DNA of 64,000 nt from Rhizobium sp. WYCCWR10014 (GTDB lineage: Bacteria; Pseudomonadota; Alphaproteobacteria; Rhizobiales; Rhizobiaceae): positions 248,001 to 312,000 of the forward strand of contig NZ_LXFU01000030.1 in NCBI RefSeq assembly GCF_001657485.1, written 5' to 3'. The position numbers and the translations under genes are program-made. The notes under the pieces were generated by a model. It saw only the letters and a program-made list of their open reading frames with translations, was not told the DNA's origin and did no database searches. Positions 39,833 to 49,677 of this stretch are shown here, piece by piece. Each line of letters begins with the position of its first letter. Position 1 is the stretch's first letter.

Positions 39833-41743
39833 TCACTTCTCGCCGTAGTAGGTGCCGAAATATTTCACGGGCGACCAGGTCGGAAGGATCGGCGGCAGTT
39901 GGGGCGTCAGCGCGCTATAATCCTTCGCACCGTATACGACCCTCCCGTCCATCACTGTCAGAACGGACGAAACGGACTTAATTTCCTCTTCCGGCACGGA
40001 AAAATAGTCCCTGTCGAGAATCGCGAAATCCGCAAGATTGCCTGGTGCTATCTGGCCCATTTCGGATTCCGTATTCATGAACCACGCGGCGCCGGTGGTG
40101 AATAGTTTCAGCGCATCGGTACGGGAAAGGCGGTTGTCACTCGCTAGAGCTTCGGATCCGGACACGGACTTTCCAGAAACCATCCAGCTTAACGCGACCC
40201 ATGGATTGTAAGTCGCCGCCCGGAAAGCGTCGGTGGTCATTGCCAGAGGGATACCGCTATCTTTAAGCTTGCTCAGGCGCGGGGTGTACAGCGCCTTCTC
40301 GCGGCCATATGTCTTGATGAACCCATCCGCGTGCAATGCCATCTTGGCGTCCAGGGCAATACCACCGCCTAAATTCTTCACCCGCTGGATGTTCTCAGGG
40401 CTGATGGTTTCGGCGTGTTCGAGACTCCATTTCAGACCGTCGAGCGGGATCGTCGCGTTCACCTCTTCCAGCGCGTCGAGGAACGGAGTGATGTTCTCGT
40501 TATAGGTAATGTGCAAACGGAACGGGACGCGCCGCTTGACGAGCTTGCTGACATCCTGCTCGACAAAGCGCTTCATCGTCTCCGGCTTTATGATCACCGC
40601 AGGACGATCGAAGTTCTCATGATCGTGAACTTCTCCACTCAGAACCTCCCCTGCGCCTCGATATTCGTGCCCGTGTTCCAGAGTGGGGTGAAGGTTTTGG
40701 CCCGTGCTTATCGGCGCGGTTTTCGTGATCGCCTCGACTTCCAGATCCACCATGTTCACAGGCCCCCCGTTGCCGAGCTGCAGGTCCACAAACGGCATGC
40801 GCACGTTGAGACGGTTGTCTCGCGCGAGGACGTCGACTCTAGCCTGGGCCTCCGGATAGGGCCACCTGCCTCCGTTGTCGATGATCGAGGTCACGCCGAA
40901 CCGATTCAGGCCGTGGATGCTGCTGATCATCGAACTGACCTGTTCGTCGAACGTGGGCTGCGGCACCATGCTCTCAAGTGCGAGGAACAACCACGTGTAG
41001 CCACGGACCACGCCGGTGAAGTTACCGCGGTCATCTCTGTCGAACTCGGTGTCCGGCACCTTCGGAAACCGGTCGGTACCCACGCCAAGAGTTTCCATAG
41101 CCCGCTTGTTCAAGAAGGCCTGGTTATAAGCGTACTGCACGATCAGCGGGCGGTCGGGCACTGCCTTCTGCAGTTCTTCCAAAGTCGGGAAACGGTTCTC
41201 CTCGAACTGGTAGGGGGACCAGCCGCCGATCACTTTGACCCACTGTCCCTCCGGCGTGCGCGCGGCCTGTTCGCTCAGCATCGCCAATCCCCGTTTGAGA
41301 GATGGAACTCCGTCCCACCGAACGTTGTAATTGTAGGCCAGATCGTTGAGGACGTGAATATGGGCATCGATGATACCGGGGATCACTCTCCGGCTCCGTG
41401 CGTCGACCACCTTGGTCGCGGAGCTCTTCAGAGCGAGGATTTCCGCATCCGAGGCGACGGAATAGATCCGGCCGTCCTTGACAGCCAATGCCGAGGCTTC
41501 AGGCTGCGCACGGCTTCCAGTGAATATCTTGGCGTTAATGACGATCAAATCGGCACCACGCTGCTCCTGCGACGTCTGCGCATGAGCGGCGGAGAAACTT
41601 GAAACGGTTGCCAGCGCAATCAAGATTCTCTTGATGCTCTGGAATTCTCGCGACTGAGGTCCCGGTTCGCGGGCGGTGATCGGTATGCTCTTCCGAGCGT
41701 GCGATAAATGAAGACGTCTTGCGACGCCGTTACGGAAGGTCAT
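39833..41743 (-). CDS. periplasmic amidohydrolase (YtcJ-like)
   Basis: A 636-residue metal-dependent hydrolase. A signal peptide (KRILIALATVSSFSAAHA) lies after about 37 extra residues, so the true start may be downstream of 41743. Domain landmarks: RVIPGIIDAHIHV (metal His pair), HITYNENITPFLDALEE, EHAETISPENIQRV, PLAMTTDAFRAATYNPW and MGQIAPGNLADFAILDRDYF. Relatives act on N-substituted formamides, hydantoin-like or other amide bonds. It is export-directed, unlike the cytosolic hydrolases around it. Confidence 0.85.
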   Translation of the reverse strand: MTFRNGVARRLHLSHARKSIPITAREPGPQSREFQSIKRILIALATVSSFSAAHAQTSQEQRGADLIVINAKIFTGSRAQPEASALAVKDGRIYSVASDAEILALKSSATKVVDARSRRVIPGIIDAHIHVLNDLAYNYNVRWDGVPSLKRGLAMLSEQAARTPEGQWVKVIGGWSPYQFEENRFPTLEELQKAVPDRPLIVQYAYNQAFLNKRAMETLGVGTDRFPKVPDTEFDRDDRGNFTGVVRGYTWLFLALESMVPQPTFDEQVSSMISSIHGLNRFGVTSIIDNGGRWPYPEAQARVDVLARDNRLNVRMPFVDLQLGNGGPVNMVDLEVEAITKTAPISTGQNLHPTLEHGHEYRGAGEVLSGEVHDHENFDRPAVIIKPETMKRFVEQDVSKLVKRRVPFRLHITYNENITPFLDALEEVNATIPLDGLKWSLEHAETISPENIQRVKNLGGGIALDAKMALHADGFIKTYGREKALYTPRLSKLKDSGIPLAMTTDAFRAATYNPWVALSWMVSGKSVSGSEALASDNRLSRTDALKLFTTGAAWFMNTESEMGQIAPGNLADFAILDRDYFSVPEEEIKSVSSVLTVMDGRVVYGAKDYSALTPQLPPILPTWSPVKYFGTYYGEK

Positions 41744-42475
41744 GGAGCATATCCTCTATTGCTCGTGCGCTGAGGCGCAGCCACCAGGCTTACGTTGCGG
41801 GAAACCCTGCGAAGAGAACCTGTCACCCTATTCAGCAACTCGATAGCCCATGACCGCGTAACTCTGTGTTGCAGGAAAAGGAACGGCAACTGGTGCCGAC
41901 CTGCGTAACCTAGCGCGAAGATTTATCGCCACTTGGGCTCGGGCAGTTGAGGGCCCACGGGTTTCGGCAGAGCTTCTGCCAAAATGGATGGCGGCTTCGT
42001 GGGCGGCAAGTTTCGAAGGCACAGGCGCCTGCCAATGTGCTTCGTACAAGACTTACTTGAAGAATGGCCATGAAGGTCGCGTGCGTAGGCGTGACTATGA
42101 GACCCGACATTGCGTTTCTCCGGATCAGGAACGACACGACGTCACCGCCCGTGCAGCAGGCGACGGTAACGTTCCAACTTTTGCAACTGTCTTTTGCACT
42201 TGTGGGGACTATCCGTCGGCGGCTACTGCCGTAGATTAATGCGGTGAAGTCGGATCCGAGTGCTACTTCTCGTCTGCGAATAGCCGGTCCGCGAACTTGA
42301 TCAATAGTGGCCTGCCCAGCGTCCGTGTGATGTTTCCCACAAAAACTAGAACGTTACCGAGATTGAAAAGGCGAAGGACTCACGAGCGCGCTTCACCAGC
42401 GGTGATATCACACGGCTCGAAGGCGCTAGGCCAGCACACCCGTCCACGTTCAATCCTGCCCCGTAGAGGATAATC
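41744..42475. other. long intergenic region
   Basis: About 730 bases between divergent amidohydrolase and nitroreductase genes. Several overlapping open frames below 85 codons; none is supported by a family match or ribosome site. It should hold both promoters. Confidence 0.35.
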
Positions 42476-43075
42476 ATGACAACCAGCAACAGTCGCGAAT
42501 CGGAGTACCCGATTGACGTACTTTTTCTCAATCGCTGGTCTCCCCGCGCCTTCACCAACGAGACGATGCCGGAGAGGGATTTGCTGACGATCCTGGAAGC
42601 CGGCCGATGGGCGCCGTCTTCGTCTAACCATCAGCCTTGGCGGTTCGTCTACGCACTGCGCGGCTCGGAAGACTGGGAAAGATTCCTTGGCCTGCTGATC
42701 GAATTCAACCGCAGCTGGGTGAAGTCCGCCGCCGCTCTGGTGTTTGTCCTTTCGCGAACACACACGGGGGAGCCTAGCTCGGCCGACCAGAAGCCGATTT
42801 ATAGCCATTCGTTCGACACTGGTGCTGCCTGGGCGTCAGTCGCGTTACAGGCACACCTGTCAGGTTATCAAGCGCACGGCATGACCGGTGTCGACTTCGA
42901 CAGGGTGCCCGAAGCTCTCGGTGTTCCGGACGGGTTTCGCGTCGAATGCGCCGTCGCCATCGGCAGGATCGGCGACAGGAACCAACTGCCCCAGGGTTTG
43001 CGCGAACGCGAGGTTCCGAGCCCGCGCAGGCCGCTTTCGGATCTGGCGTTCAAGGGGAATTTCGCAGCGAAGTAA
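42476..43075 (+). CDS. nitroreductase family protein
   Basis: A 199-residue FMN-dependent nitroreductase: LFLNRWSPRAFTNETMPERD, AGRWAPSSSNHQPWRFVYAL, DTGAAWASVALQAHLSGYQA and a C-terminal RKPLSDLA-like segment (RRPLSDLAFKG). It reduces nitro groups or quinones with NAD(P)H. GAGGATA precedes the ATG at 42476. Next gene: a VOC protein, 138 bases later. Confidence 0.88.
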   Translation: MTTSNSRESEYPIDVLFLNRWSPRAFTNETMPERDLLTILEAGRWAPSSSNHQPWRFVYALRGSEDWERFLGLLIEFNRSWVKSAAALVFVLSRTHTGEPSSADQKPIYSHSFDTGAAWASVALQAHLSGYQAHGMTGVDFDRVPEALGVPDGFRVECAVAIGRIGDRNQLPQGLREREVPSPRRPLSDLAFKGNFAAK

Positions 43076-43213
43076 CTCAAAGGTCCGAGCAGGCAGCCGG
43101 TGTCAGGTATCCGGACTGGAGACAGTGCTTTATCGGCTTGTCGAGTTTCCGTATCCGATGTTGTCCATCTGACGTCGGAATCTCACACCGACCGAAGTAA
43201 CGATAGGATTTCC

Positions 43214-43630
43214 ATGTCAAGGCACGTCAGTCGTCTCCACCACGTGGGTATCGTCGTCCAGAACCTGGAGGCAAGTGTTACCTGGTATTTGGATCATCTC
43301 GGGTTCGAGCACCAATCCAGCTTCAATCTGCCTGGCGCGGAGGTGGCGATGATTGCTCGAGGGCACGCCCGGCTCGAACTATTCCAGGTGGAGGGAGCTG
43401 CGCCTATGGCGGACCAACAAAAAGAGCTTGAGACGGTCCTTAATCTCGGTGGCGTGAATCATTTCGCTCTGGTTGTGGAAGATCTCGATGGGACTGTCGC
43501 CGCTCTCGCGGCAAAAGGCGTCGAGATCGTCATATCGCCGTCCCGTGTTCCTGATCAATCGGGCGATCGTTTCGCGTACATTCGCGACAATGAAAGAATG
43601 TTCGTGGAGTTGTACCAATCGGCGTCTTGA
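43214..43630 (+). CDS. VOC family protein (glyoxalase/dioxygenase-like)
   Basis: A 138-residue protein with one pair of beta-alpha-beta-beta-beta modules: HHVGIVVQNLEASVTWYLDH, ARLELFQVEG and VNHFALVVEDLDGTVAALAA, DNERMFVELYQ. Metal ligands are plausible at His in HHVGIV, Glu in RLELFQ, His in VNHFAL and Glu in MFVELY, as in methylmalonyl-CoA epimerases and glyoxalase I relatives. The ATG at 43214 with AGGA upstream is used; the frame opens earlier at 43100. Confidence 0.85.
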   Translation: MSRHVSRLHHVGIVVQNLEASVTWYLDHLGFEHQSSFNLPGAEVAMIARGHARLELFQVEGAAPMADQQKELETVLNLGGVNHFALVVEDLDGTVAALAAKGVEIVISPSRVPDQSGDRFAYIRDNERMFVELYQSAS

Positions 43631-43763
43631 CGTTTCCGCGGCGTCATTTCTGGCTCTGGCAGTGATCCGAGGCCGGGTTCCCATTGCCAACAACCTCCCG
43701 GGAGCCGCGGGCAAGGGCGCAGCTCGACCGTCTCCGGGACATTCACAAATCGCGCGCGCCTTC

Positions 43764-44744
43764 TCAGGCGCGGCCGTCGAGCTCGTTCATAGATTTACGA
43801 TCACTCTCACGGACGGTGAGATTCGCAAGAGCCGCCGCCGGTCCGTCGACCGCCGCGCGAGCCTTCGCCCACGCGGAGAGATCTTCATGGAGCGCCGTTC
43901 GAAGCCAGGCGAGCGTCAGGCGTTTTGTGGCTTCCAGTACGTCAGGCGCTTCAATCTCGGTTTCTTTCGCGTCAATTCCGGCAATGCCGCCCAACCCATG
44001 CCCCACACCGCGCATCATCAAAAGGGCGTCCGCGCCAGGACCATCGTGAAATGCGTCCGCGTGCCACGCCGGTCCTCTGGTCGTAAAATGCGGATCGTCG
44101 CCATCCCCGCACACGACGAGGCTGCGGGTGCTTAATCGCGAGAAGTCGACGTCGAAGAACGGAAAACGTGTGGCGTTCGATCCGGTTAGATCCTTTCCAC
44201 CGCGCCCTGGAGCCGCCATCAGTATGCCGGCACTGATGCGTGGATCGGAAAGATCCTCCCCGCCAATCCGCGCGCCTAACAGCAGCCCGACGGTGTGGCC
44301 GCCAAACGAATGGCCGGCCGCTGCGATCCGTGAGCGATCCAACTGTCCTGCAATCGCAAGCGCCTGGCGTTCGACATCAGGCAGACGGTCGAGGATCACC
44401 TTCATTTCCTGAACGCGCTCACGCCAGAAAAAGGGCGCACCCGGAGCATCTGCCGGCAGGCCACCGACGCGGGAACTGGCATGCGTCGGCTGTATGACCG
44501 CGAAGCCGCGTTCAGACCAGAATTGTGCAAGCGGTGCGTAGCCGTCCTTCGAAGGGATATAGTTGGACGGGCCGAACCCATGCGACAGTAAAACGATCGG
44601 AAAGCCACCACCGCTGGCAGGAGCGGTTAATCGCAGTTCAAGCGGTTCACGACCGTCCATCGGCAGACGGATCGGGCTGTAGGAGACCGTGAGCACGGCT
44701 TCAGGGGTTGGGATGTGACGGGCGAGGTCGATCAGATTGTTCAT
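43764..44744 (-). CDS. alpha/beta-hydrolase (PAF-acetylhydrolase-like)
   Basis: A 326-residue hydrolase with oxyanion loop LLSHGFGPSNYIPSKDGY, nucleophile Ser146 in AAGHSFGGHTVG and a catalytic histidine in MMRGVGHGLGG. The overall layout matches bacterial platelet-activating-factor-acetylhydrolase-like or chlorophyllase-like enzymes. It overlaps the stop of the upstream SDR gene by four bases (44741-44744), so the two are translationally coupled. The start at 44744 replaces the longer frame to 44810. Confidence 0.84.
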   Translation of the reverse strand: MNNLIDLARHIPTPEAVLTVSYSPIRLPMDGREPLELRLTAPASGGGFPIVLLSHGFGPSNYIPSKDGYAPLAQFWSERGFAVIQPTHASSRVGGLPADAPGAPFFWRERVQEMKVILDRLPDVERQALAIAGQLDRSRIAAAGHSFGGHTVGLLLGARIGGEDLSDPRISAGILMAAPGRGGKDLTGSNATRFPFFDVDFSRLSTRSLVVCGDGDDPHFTTRGPAWHADAFHDGPGADALLMMRGVGHGLGGIAGIDAKETEIEAPDVLEATKRLTLAWLRTALHEDLSAWAKARAAVDGPAAALANLTVRESDRKSMNELDGRA

Positions 44745-45535
44745 TTCAGATTTCCGTGCTCGGCCAGGTCTACGCGTCGGTTGGCCGCGTGGTGCGCCTC
44801 GCGAAACCATGTTTGCGCATCCGCGCCTGCTGGAGCTTTCATCGGCGCGTTCGGCTCCGTGACCGCGCGCCAGACAGTATGCGCCACATCCTCCGGCGTC
44901 GTGAATTCGGTGCCGGATCGTAGTGTCTTGAGATAATCCTGAACGAACGCAGCATATGGTTCGGGAATATCCATGCCCATCCGGGCGACTGCGTTCTTCC
45001 CGAAACCAGTCGTGGGGGCGGAACCGGGCAGGACCAGTTTGGCTCGCACTCCAAAAAGAGCAGTCTCCAACGCTAGACTTTCGGTGAACGCGTTCAACGC
45101 GGCCTTGCTTGCCGAGTAGACCGAAAGCGCGGGAAGCGGCCGTATGGTGACACTCGAACTGACGTTGACGATAACGCCTGATCGACGCTCCCGCATCAGC
45201 GGAAGAACTGCCCTGGTCATTGCCATCGCGCCGATGACGTTCGTCTCGAACAGCTCGCGGATCTTCAACACGTCGGCACCTTCCAGGACGTTGAGCATGC
45301 CGACCCCGGCATTGTTGACCAGAGCGTCGATAGGTCCTGCGGCATCGACGGCTAGTTGGATGCTCGCCGCGTCGGTGACGTCCAACGCGAGAATTTCCAG
45401 CTGGTCGCTAGGCGGGAGAAGGTCATTGCGTGGTCTGCGCATCGTTGCAACAACGTCCCAACCTTTGGACAGGAACGTGTTTGCAATGGCGAGACCGAAG
45501 CCGGAAGAGCAACCGGTGATAAGGATCTTTGGCAT
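44741..45535 (-). CDS. SDR family oxidoreductase
   Basis: A 264-residue SDR with cofactor motif TGCSSGFGLAIANTF, NNAGVG, the catalytic serine in VNVSSSVTIRPLP and YSASKAALNAFTESLALE. It belongs to the subgroup annotated as SDR oxidoreductases resembling 17-beta-hydroxysteroid dehydrogenases. AGGAGG precedes the ATG at 45535. Divergent from the AraC gene at 45632 over 96 bases and followed by a hydrolase gene. Confidence 0.9.
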   Translation of the reverse strand: MPKILITGCSSGFGLAIANTFLSKGWDVVATMRRPRNDLLPPSDQLEILALDVTDAASIQLAVDAAGPIDALVNNAGVGMLNVLEGADVLKIRELFETNVIGAMAMTRAVLPLMRERRSGVIVNVSSSVTIRPLPALSVYSASKAALNAFTESLALETALFGVRAKLVLPGSAPTTGFGKNAVARMGMDIPEPYAAFVQDYLKTLRSGTEFTTPEDVAHTVWRAVTEPNAPMKAPAGADAQTWFREAHHAANRRVDLAEHGNLK

Positions 45536-45631
45536 GTGGTGCCTCCTGTATATTCGACTGGCGTGAAGATGGACTGTCCTTCTTGGACTTGCTATTTCTA
45601 ATCGTCCGAAAATTTTTAGCAGAAGTCCGAA

Positions 45632-46531
45632 ATGACCGACCCCGTCGCAGAAATCGTTTCCCTGCTCAAACCGAGCCCGTCTATTTCCAAGCTGGTAGTC
45701 GGCGGAGGTCGATGGCTCGTCGAGCGCACCGAAGTCGGAAGCCCTTTTTATTGCGCGGTTGTAGAAGGACGCTGCGTGATAACGATCGTCGGGCACGAGC
45801 CGATGATCCTGGCGGCCGGTGACTTTGTACTCGTTCCTGAACTTCGTTCGTTTACCATCAGCAGCATGACCCCCCCGCCGCGGGGAGCACTGGCGCAGCG
45901 GCTGGAAATCAGCCCGGGAACTTTCCGGCTCGGAGACCCCGCGGCTCCCGCCGAGGTCGTGGCGATGGTCGGCCATTGTGCGTTTGGCTCGGACCACAAG
46001 GCTCTTCTCGTTTCGCTGCTTCCGGAGACAATTCACGTCCGCGGCGAGCAACGGCTGACGCAGCTCGTCCGGATGATCAATGACGAGACAAGAGCTGATC
46101 GCGCGGCGCGCGACATGGTGCTTCGCCGGTTGCTGGAGGTGCTGTTGATCGAAGCGATACGCTCGATGGCCGGTCCGGAAGCCTCGCCTGGCCTCTTGCG
46201 CGGAATGGCCGACCCGCAGCTTGCTCCCACCCTCCGGCGCATTCATGCGGATCCGGGACGTGGCATCACGGTGGAAGGCCTGGCGCAGGATGCTGCCATG
46301 TCCCGCTCAAGTTTTTTCGAGCGTTTCCGTCGAGAAGTTGGTGTTGCACCGATGGAGTACGCCACGGGCTGGCGCATGGCCATGGCGAAGGAGCTACTTC
46401 GCACTGATGTCGCGGTAGCAGAGGTCGCGGAACGCGTGGGATACGGCTCGGCGAGTGCGTTCAGTGTCGCGTTCACCCGCCACGTGGGTAAGTCGCCCGC
46501 TAGCTTTGCCCGCGAAAGCACCGCCGCGTGA
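45632..46531 (+). CDS. AraC family transcriptional regulator (cupin type)
   Basis: A 299-residue AraC protein with a Cupin_6-like N-domain (WLVERTEVGSPFYCAVVEGR, LAAGDFVLVPELRSF) and a C-terminal double HTH (VEGLAQDAAMSRSSFFERFR, VAEVAERVGYGSASAFSVAF). It is divergent from the SDR-hydrolase unit and probably its activator. Confidence 0.9.
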   Translation: MTDPVAEIVSLLKPSPSISKLVVGGGRWLVERTEVGSPFYCAVVEGRCVITIVGHEPMILAAGDFVLVPELRSFTISSMTPPPRGALAQRLEISPGTFRLGDPAAPAEVVAMVGHCAFGSDHKALLVSLLPETIHVRGEQRLTQLVRMINDETRADRAARDMVLRRLLEVLLIEAIRSMAGPEASPGLLRGMADPQLAPTLRRIHADPGRGITVEGLAQDAAMSRSSFFERFRREVGVAPMEYATGWRMAMAKELLRTDVAVAEVAERVGYGSASAFSVAFTRHVGKSPASFARESTAA

Positions 46532-46871
46532 TGGCCAACTTACTCCAGAGCAATGGCTTATAACTGTGAGCGAAGATGCTGATGCCTAGTGCGCGGGCGG
46601 CGATCTCCTCAATTCCGGGCCGCCCCGAGCCATTTTTCGATCCTGAATTTCGGCCGATCCGGCGACGTGAAAATTCGAGGAGGACACGTTCATCTTGAGC
46701 ACGAAGGGATTTCCTTGGGTCGGGGTTTCTGTCAAAGACAATGATGATGGCCTTGTGCTTTTCACGCATCGTCATCTCTCGCACCAGTCCCAATCGAGGC
46801 GGGAATGACGGAGGCTCTTCGCGGTGCGCTTGTCACGACGTCGCTTCGGAACTTCCGTCATCCCTTTGCCC
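46532..46871. other. intergenic region between convergent genes
   Basis: About 340 bases. On the minus strand a frame at 46500-46793 starts MGLVREMTMREKHKAIIIVF and is basic in composition. It overlaps the 3' end of araC and has no family resemblance; I do not call it a gene. Confidence 0.3.
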
Positions 46872-47534
46872 TTATACGCCGCTTCCCGGCGAGCTCGGCA
46901 CCGGCGTGTTGAGCAATTGCTGCTCCCAAAGATAGGCGATCCCGCTGCCCCCGACGTGCTGCACTACGACCTCGGTCACCTTCGCGGCCTGCTCGGCACG
47001 AGCCCAGTCACGTTGCCATTCGGACGCAAGAGCGAGCCAGGTCATCACGTTGACGCCTGCGGCGATCATACGCTGGATCGCCACCTGGTGTGCTTCGGCA
47101 GAGACGCCGCCGGATGCGTCGGTGATGACCGTGACGTCCCATCCCTCGCCCGCGGCCTGAATTGCGGGCATCGCAACGCACACCTCGGTCCACAGACCCG
47201 CAATGATCAGCTGCTTACGACCTGTCGCCTTCACGGTATCCACAACCTTTTGGTCCTGCCAGGTATTAATAAACGTTCGGTCGATGATTTCCTGATCGGG
47301 AAAGACGGCGGCGATTTGGGGAAACAGGTTGCCGCCCCTCTCGGCGATGACCGTGGTGAGAATCGTCGGGACGTCATAGGCTTTCGCTGCTTTTGCCAAA
47401 CCGACCGTGTTGTTGACCACCATTGTCGGTTCGTGACTGTTCACGTTAGCCAGCTGGTAGGGCTGGTGGTCGATCAGTACCAGCACTGAGTCTTCGGGGC
47501 GAAGGAGCGAGTCGAGGCCGTTGCGAAGGGTCAT
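46872..47534 (-). CDS. YcaC-like isochorismatase-family hydrolase
   Basis: A 220-residue cysteine hydrolase with Asp22 in VLIDHQPYQ and nucleophile Cys119 in LIIAGLWTEVCVAMPA. The rest, including VPTILTTVIAERGGNLFPQI and TDASGGVSAEAHQ, follows E. coli YcaC in order. YcaC substrates are unknown. Divergent from lysR member 3 at 47682, so probably regulated by it. Confidence 0.88.
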   Translation of the reverse strand: MTLRNGLDSLLRPEDSVLVLIDHQPYQLANVNSHEPTMVVNNTVGLAKAAKAYDVPTILTTVIAERGGNLFPQIAAVFPDQEIIDRTFINTWQDQKVVDTVKATGRKQLIIAGLWTEVCVAMPAIQAAGEGWDVTVITDASGGVSAEAHQVAIQRMIAAGVNVMTWLALASEWQRDWARAEQAAKVTEVVVQHVGGSGIAYLWEQQLLNTPVPSSPGSGV

Positions 47535-47681
47535 TTGAAAAATTCCTGTTTTGGCGGTTCATCAGGTGTGTTGCGGGGACAGCTTCCGCGGAGAGACTAT
47601 CCACGCTGAGCCTGTCATTCCCGCGATCGACGCGGTAGTGCTGAAATGTGTTAAGCGGTGTCGCAGAATGAGGAACGGATA

Positions 47682-48554
47682 ATGGAAATCGAGGACCTGA
47701 AGGCGTTCGTCGAAGTCGCCGACGCTGGCGGAGTGACGGTTGCTGCGGCACGGCTTGGCGTCTCCAAGTCGATGGTCAGTCGACGCGTTGCCCGGCTGGA
47801 AGCGCATCTTGGAACCCGACTTTTCGCCAGGACATCCCGAGGGACAGTCCTCAATGAAGCCGGAGCCACGTTCCGTGACTACGCCGCCAGGGTGGCTGCC
47901 GAAATCGACGCCGGGCGTGAAACCATCTCTCCCGCAGGCGAGCTTCGCGGGCGCCTGCGAGTTGCGGCGCCGCTATCTTTCGGCCCGACGCATTTCGCCC
48001 CAATCCTCGCTCAGATGGCGCGGGAACATCCGCAGCTCCACGTCCAGTCCTGTTACACGGACCGCTTTGTGGATCTCGTCGCTGAAGGCTTCGATTGCGC
48101 GATCCGAGTTGGTACCCTTTCGGAATCCAATCTTGTCGCAATACGAATAGGTCCGATCTACGGAAAGTTCGTCGCGAGCCCTGACTACATCGAAGCCCAC
48201 GGTTCTCCAGAGACGCCGGACGAACTCCTCGACCATCAGGCGCTCTTGCACGGCGCCGAGACTTGGCACGTTACAGACGGTGACACGATCGTGACAATCC
48301 ACCCGCAGGGTCGGTTCAAGGCTGACAATGGCGTTGCTCTCGTGGCGGCCGCTTTAGCCGGTATCGGCATTGCCAGAGTGCCTGACGGTCTGACGAATGA
48401 ACATATCGCGTCGGGAGCCCTCGTTCCGGTCATGACACGCCACCCCCCTCCTCCGGGCGGCGTCTTCGTACTGCGCCCTCCGGGTCAATATCCGTCCAGG
48501 AAAGTCCGCGTGCTGATCGAGATGATGACCGCCTGTTTCGGAGGTGAAACCTGA
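47682..48554 (+). CDS. LysR regulator (group of four paralogues, member 3)
   Basis: A 290-residue LysR protein starting MEIEDLKAFVEVADAGGVTV, with ARLGVSKSMVSRRVARLEAH and the effector segment FDCAIRVGTLSESNLVAIRI. The frame begins at 47658, but the ATG at 47682 (AGGAACGGATA upstream) fits relatives. Divergent from the YcaC-like gene over 147 bases; convergent with the next lysR. Confidence 0.9.
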   Translation: MEIEDLKAFVEVADAGGVTVAAARLGVSKSMVSRRVARLEAHLGTRLFARTSRGTVLNEAGATFRDYAARVAAEIDAGRETISPAGELRGRLRVAAPLSFGPTHFAPILAQMAREHPQLHVQSCYTDRFVDLVAEGFDCAIRVGTLSESNLVAIRIGPIYGKFVASPDYIEAHGSPETPDELLDHQALLHGAETWHVTDGDTIVTIHPQGRFKADNGVALVAAALAGIGIARVPDGLTNEHIASGALVPVMTRHPPPPGGVFVLRPPGQYPSRKVRVLIEMMTACFGGET

Positions 48555-48670
48555 AACAGTCTGGCCGTGCTGGCGGTCGTAGCCGACAGACACGTCCGAC
48601 GCCGACGGACATGAGCCAACCGCAGGCACATCAGCCCGGATCGCTAATTCGGACGCTTCTAAGCACAGCT

Positions 48671-49576
48671 TCATCTGCCGAACCGGTATATGCTGTTCAA
48701 ATGGTCGATCACAGACCTGAATGCCGGGGCGGTCCGAACCCTATTAGGATAATAGAGACTGAAGCCCGGCAGATCAGGCAGCCAATCCGTCAAGACACTC
48801 ACCAGCCTCCCCAACTCGATGTCGGCGCGCACCTGCGATCGAAAAACGTATGCTAGTCCAAGTCCGTCGAGTGCCGCAGCGCGGATCGCTTCACCGTCAT
48901 TGAACACAAGCGCTCCGTCGGTCCCGTAATCAGCTTTCTTTTTGCCCTTGGCCAGCGGCCATCTGTAGAGCCTGCCCGAGCTGACGAAACGGTAACCGAT
49001 GCAAGTGTGACTGGCGAGGTCTTCTGGTTTGACCGGCACCCCCCTTCTCTGCAGATAGTCGGATGAGGCGACAATAGTGACCGGACTGGACGGCGTCAGG
49101 GGGACGGAAACCATGTCCTTCTCCACCAGCGTATTGAACCTGATGCCGCCGTCGAAGCCGTCGGAGACAATGTCGCTCAGACCTTCATCGATCGAGACCT
49201 CGACCGAGACGTTCGGAAACTTGTCTCTAAACGATCTCAGAGTGGGCCTGAAAATCGTCTCGAAGGCGAAAGGAACCATGGTCAGGCGGACGGAACCCGA
49301 AACAGTCGCGCGCATCTCCTGGATATTCGCCAAGCCGTTACCAATGTCCTGGAAGGCCGGCACCAGCGTATCGAGCAGTTTCTGGCCTGCCTGTGTCAGT
49401 GAAACCTTTCTTGTCGTTCGCGCGAACAGCGCCAACCCGAGACGCCGCTCGAGCTGACTGACCGCGTAGCTCAGCGAGGACTGCGAAATTCCGAGTTCCG
49501 CAGCTGCAGCGGTAAAGTTGCGGTGTCGTGCGACCGTTTCGAAGACGGCGAGGTCACGTAGGACGAGGCGGTCCAT
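48671..49576 (-). CDS. LysR family transcriptional regulator
   Basis: A 301-residue LysR protein of a different subgroup (MDRLVLRDLAVFETVARHRN, LGISQSSLSYAVSQLE). It is divergent from the alpha/beta-hydrolase gene at 49678 over 101 bases and is probably its regulator. Confidence 0.9.
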   Translation of the reverse strand: MDRLVLRDLAVFETVARHRNFTAAAAELGISQSSLSYAVSQLERRLGLALFARTTRKVSLTQAGQKLLDTLVPAFQDIGNGLANIQEMRATVSGSVRLTMVPFAFETIFRPTLRSFRDKFPNVSVEVSIDEGLSDIVSDGFDGGIRFNTLVEKDMVSVPLTPSSPVTIVASSDYLQRRGVPVKPEDLASHTCIGYRFVSSGRLYRWPLAKGKKKADYGTDGALVFNDGEAIRAAALDGLGLAYVFRSQVRADIELGRLVSVLTDWLPDLPGFSLYYPNRVRTAPAFRSVIDHLNSIYRFGR

Positions 49577-49677
49577 TTATCTAGCTCATCGATATCCACA
49601 TGCGAATTGCACGGCCTAATAGATGGCGGCGGTAAGGTCTATCTTCCTCCCATCACATTTCACACGCCGAGGACAAA

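Noticed and set aside
46500..46793. Minus-strand 97-codon frame
   Set aside because: Overlaps the AraC coding end, no family match; probably a GC-driven shadow or old debris.
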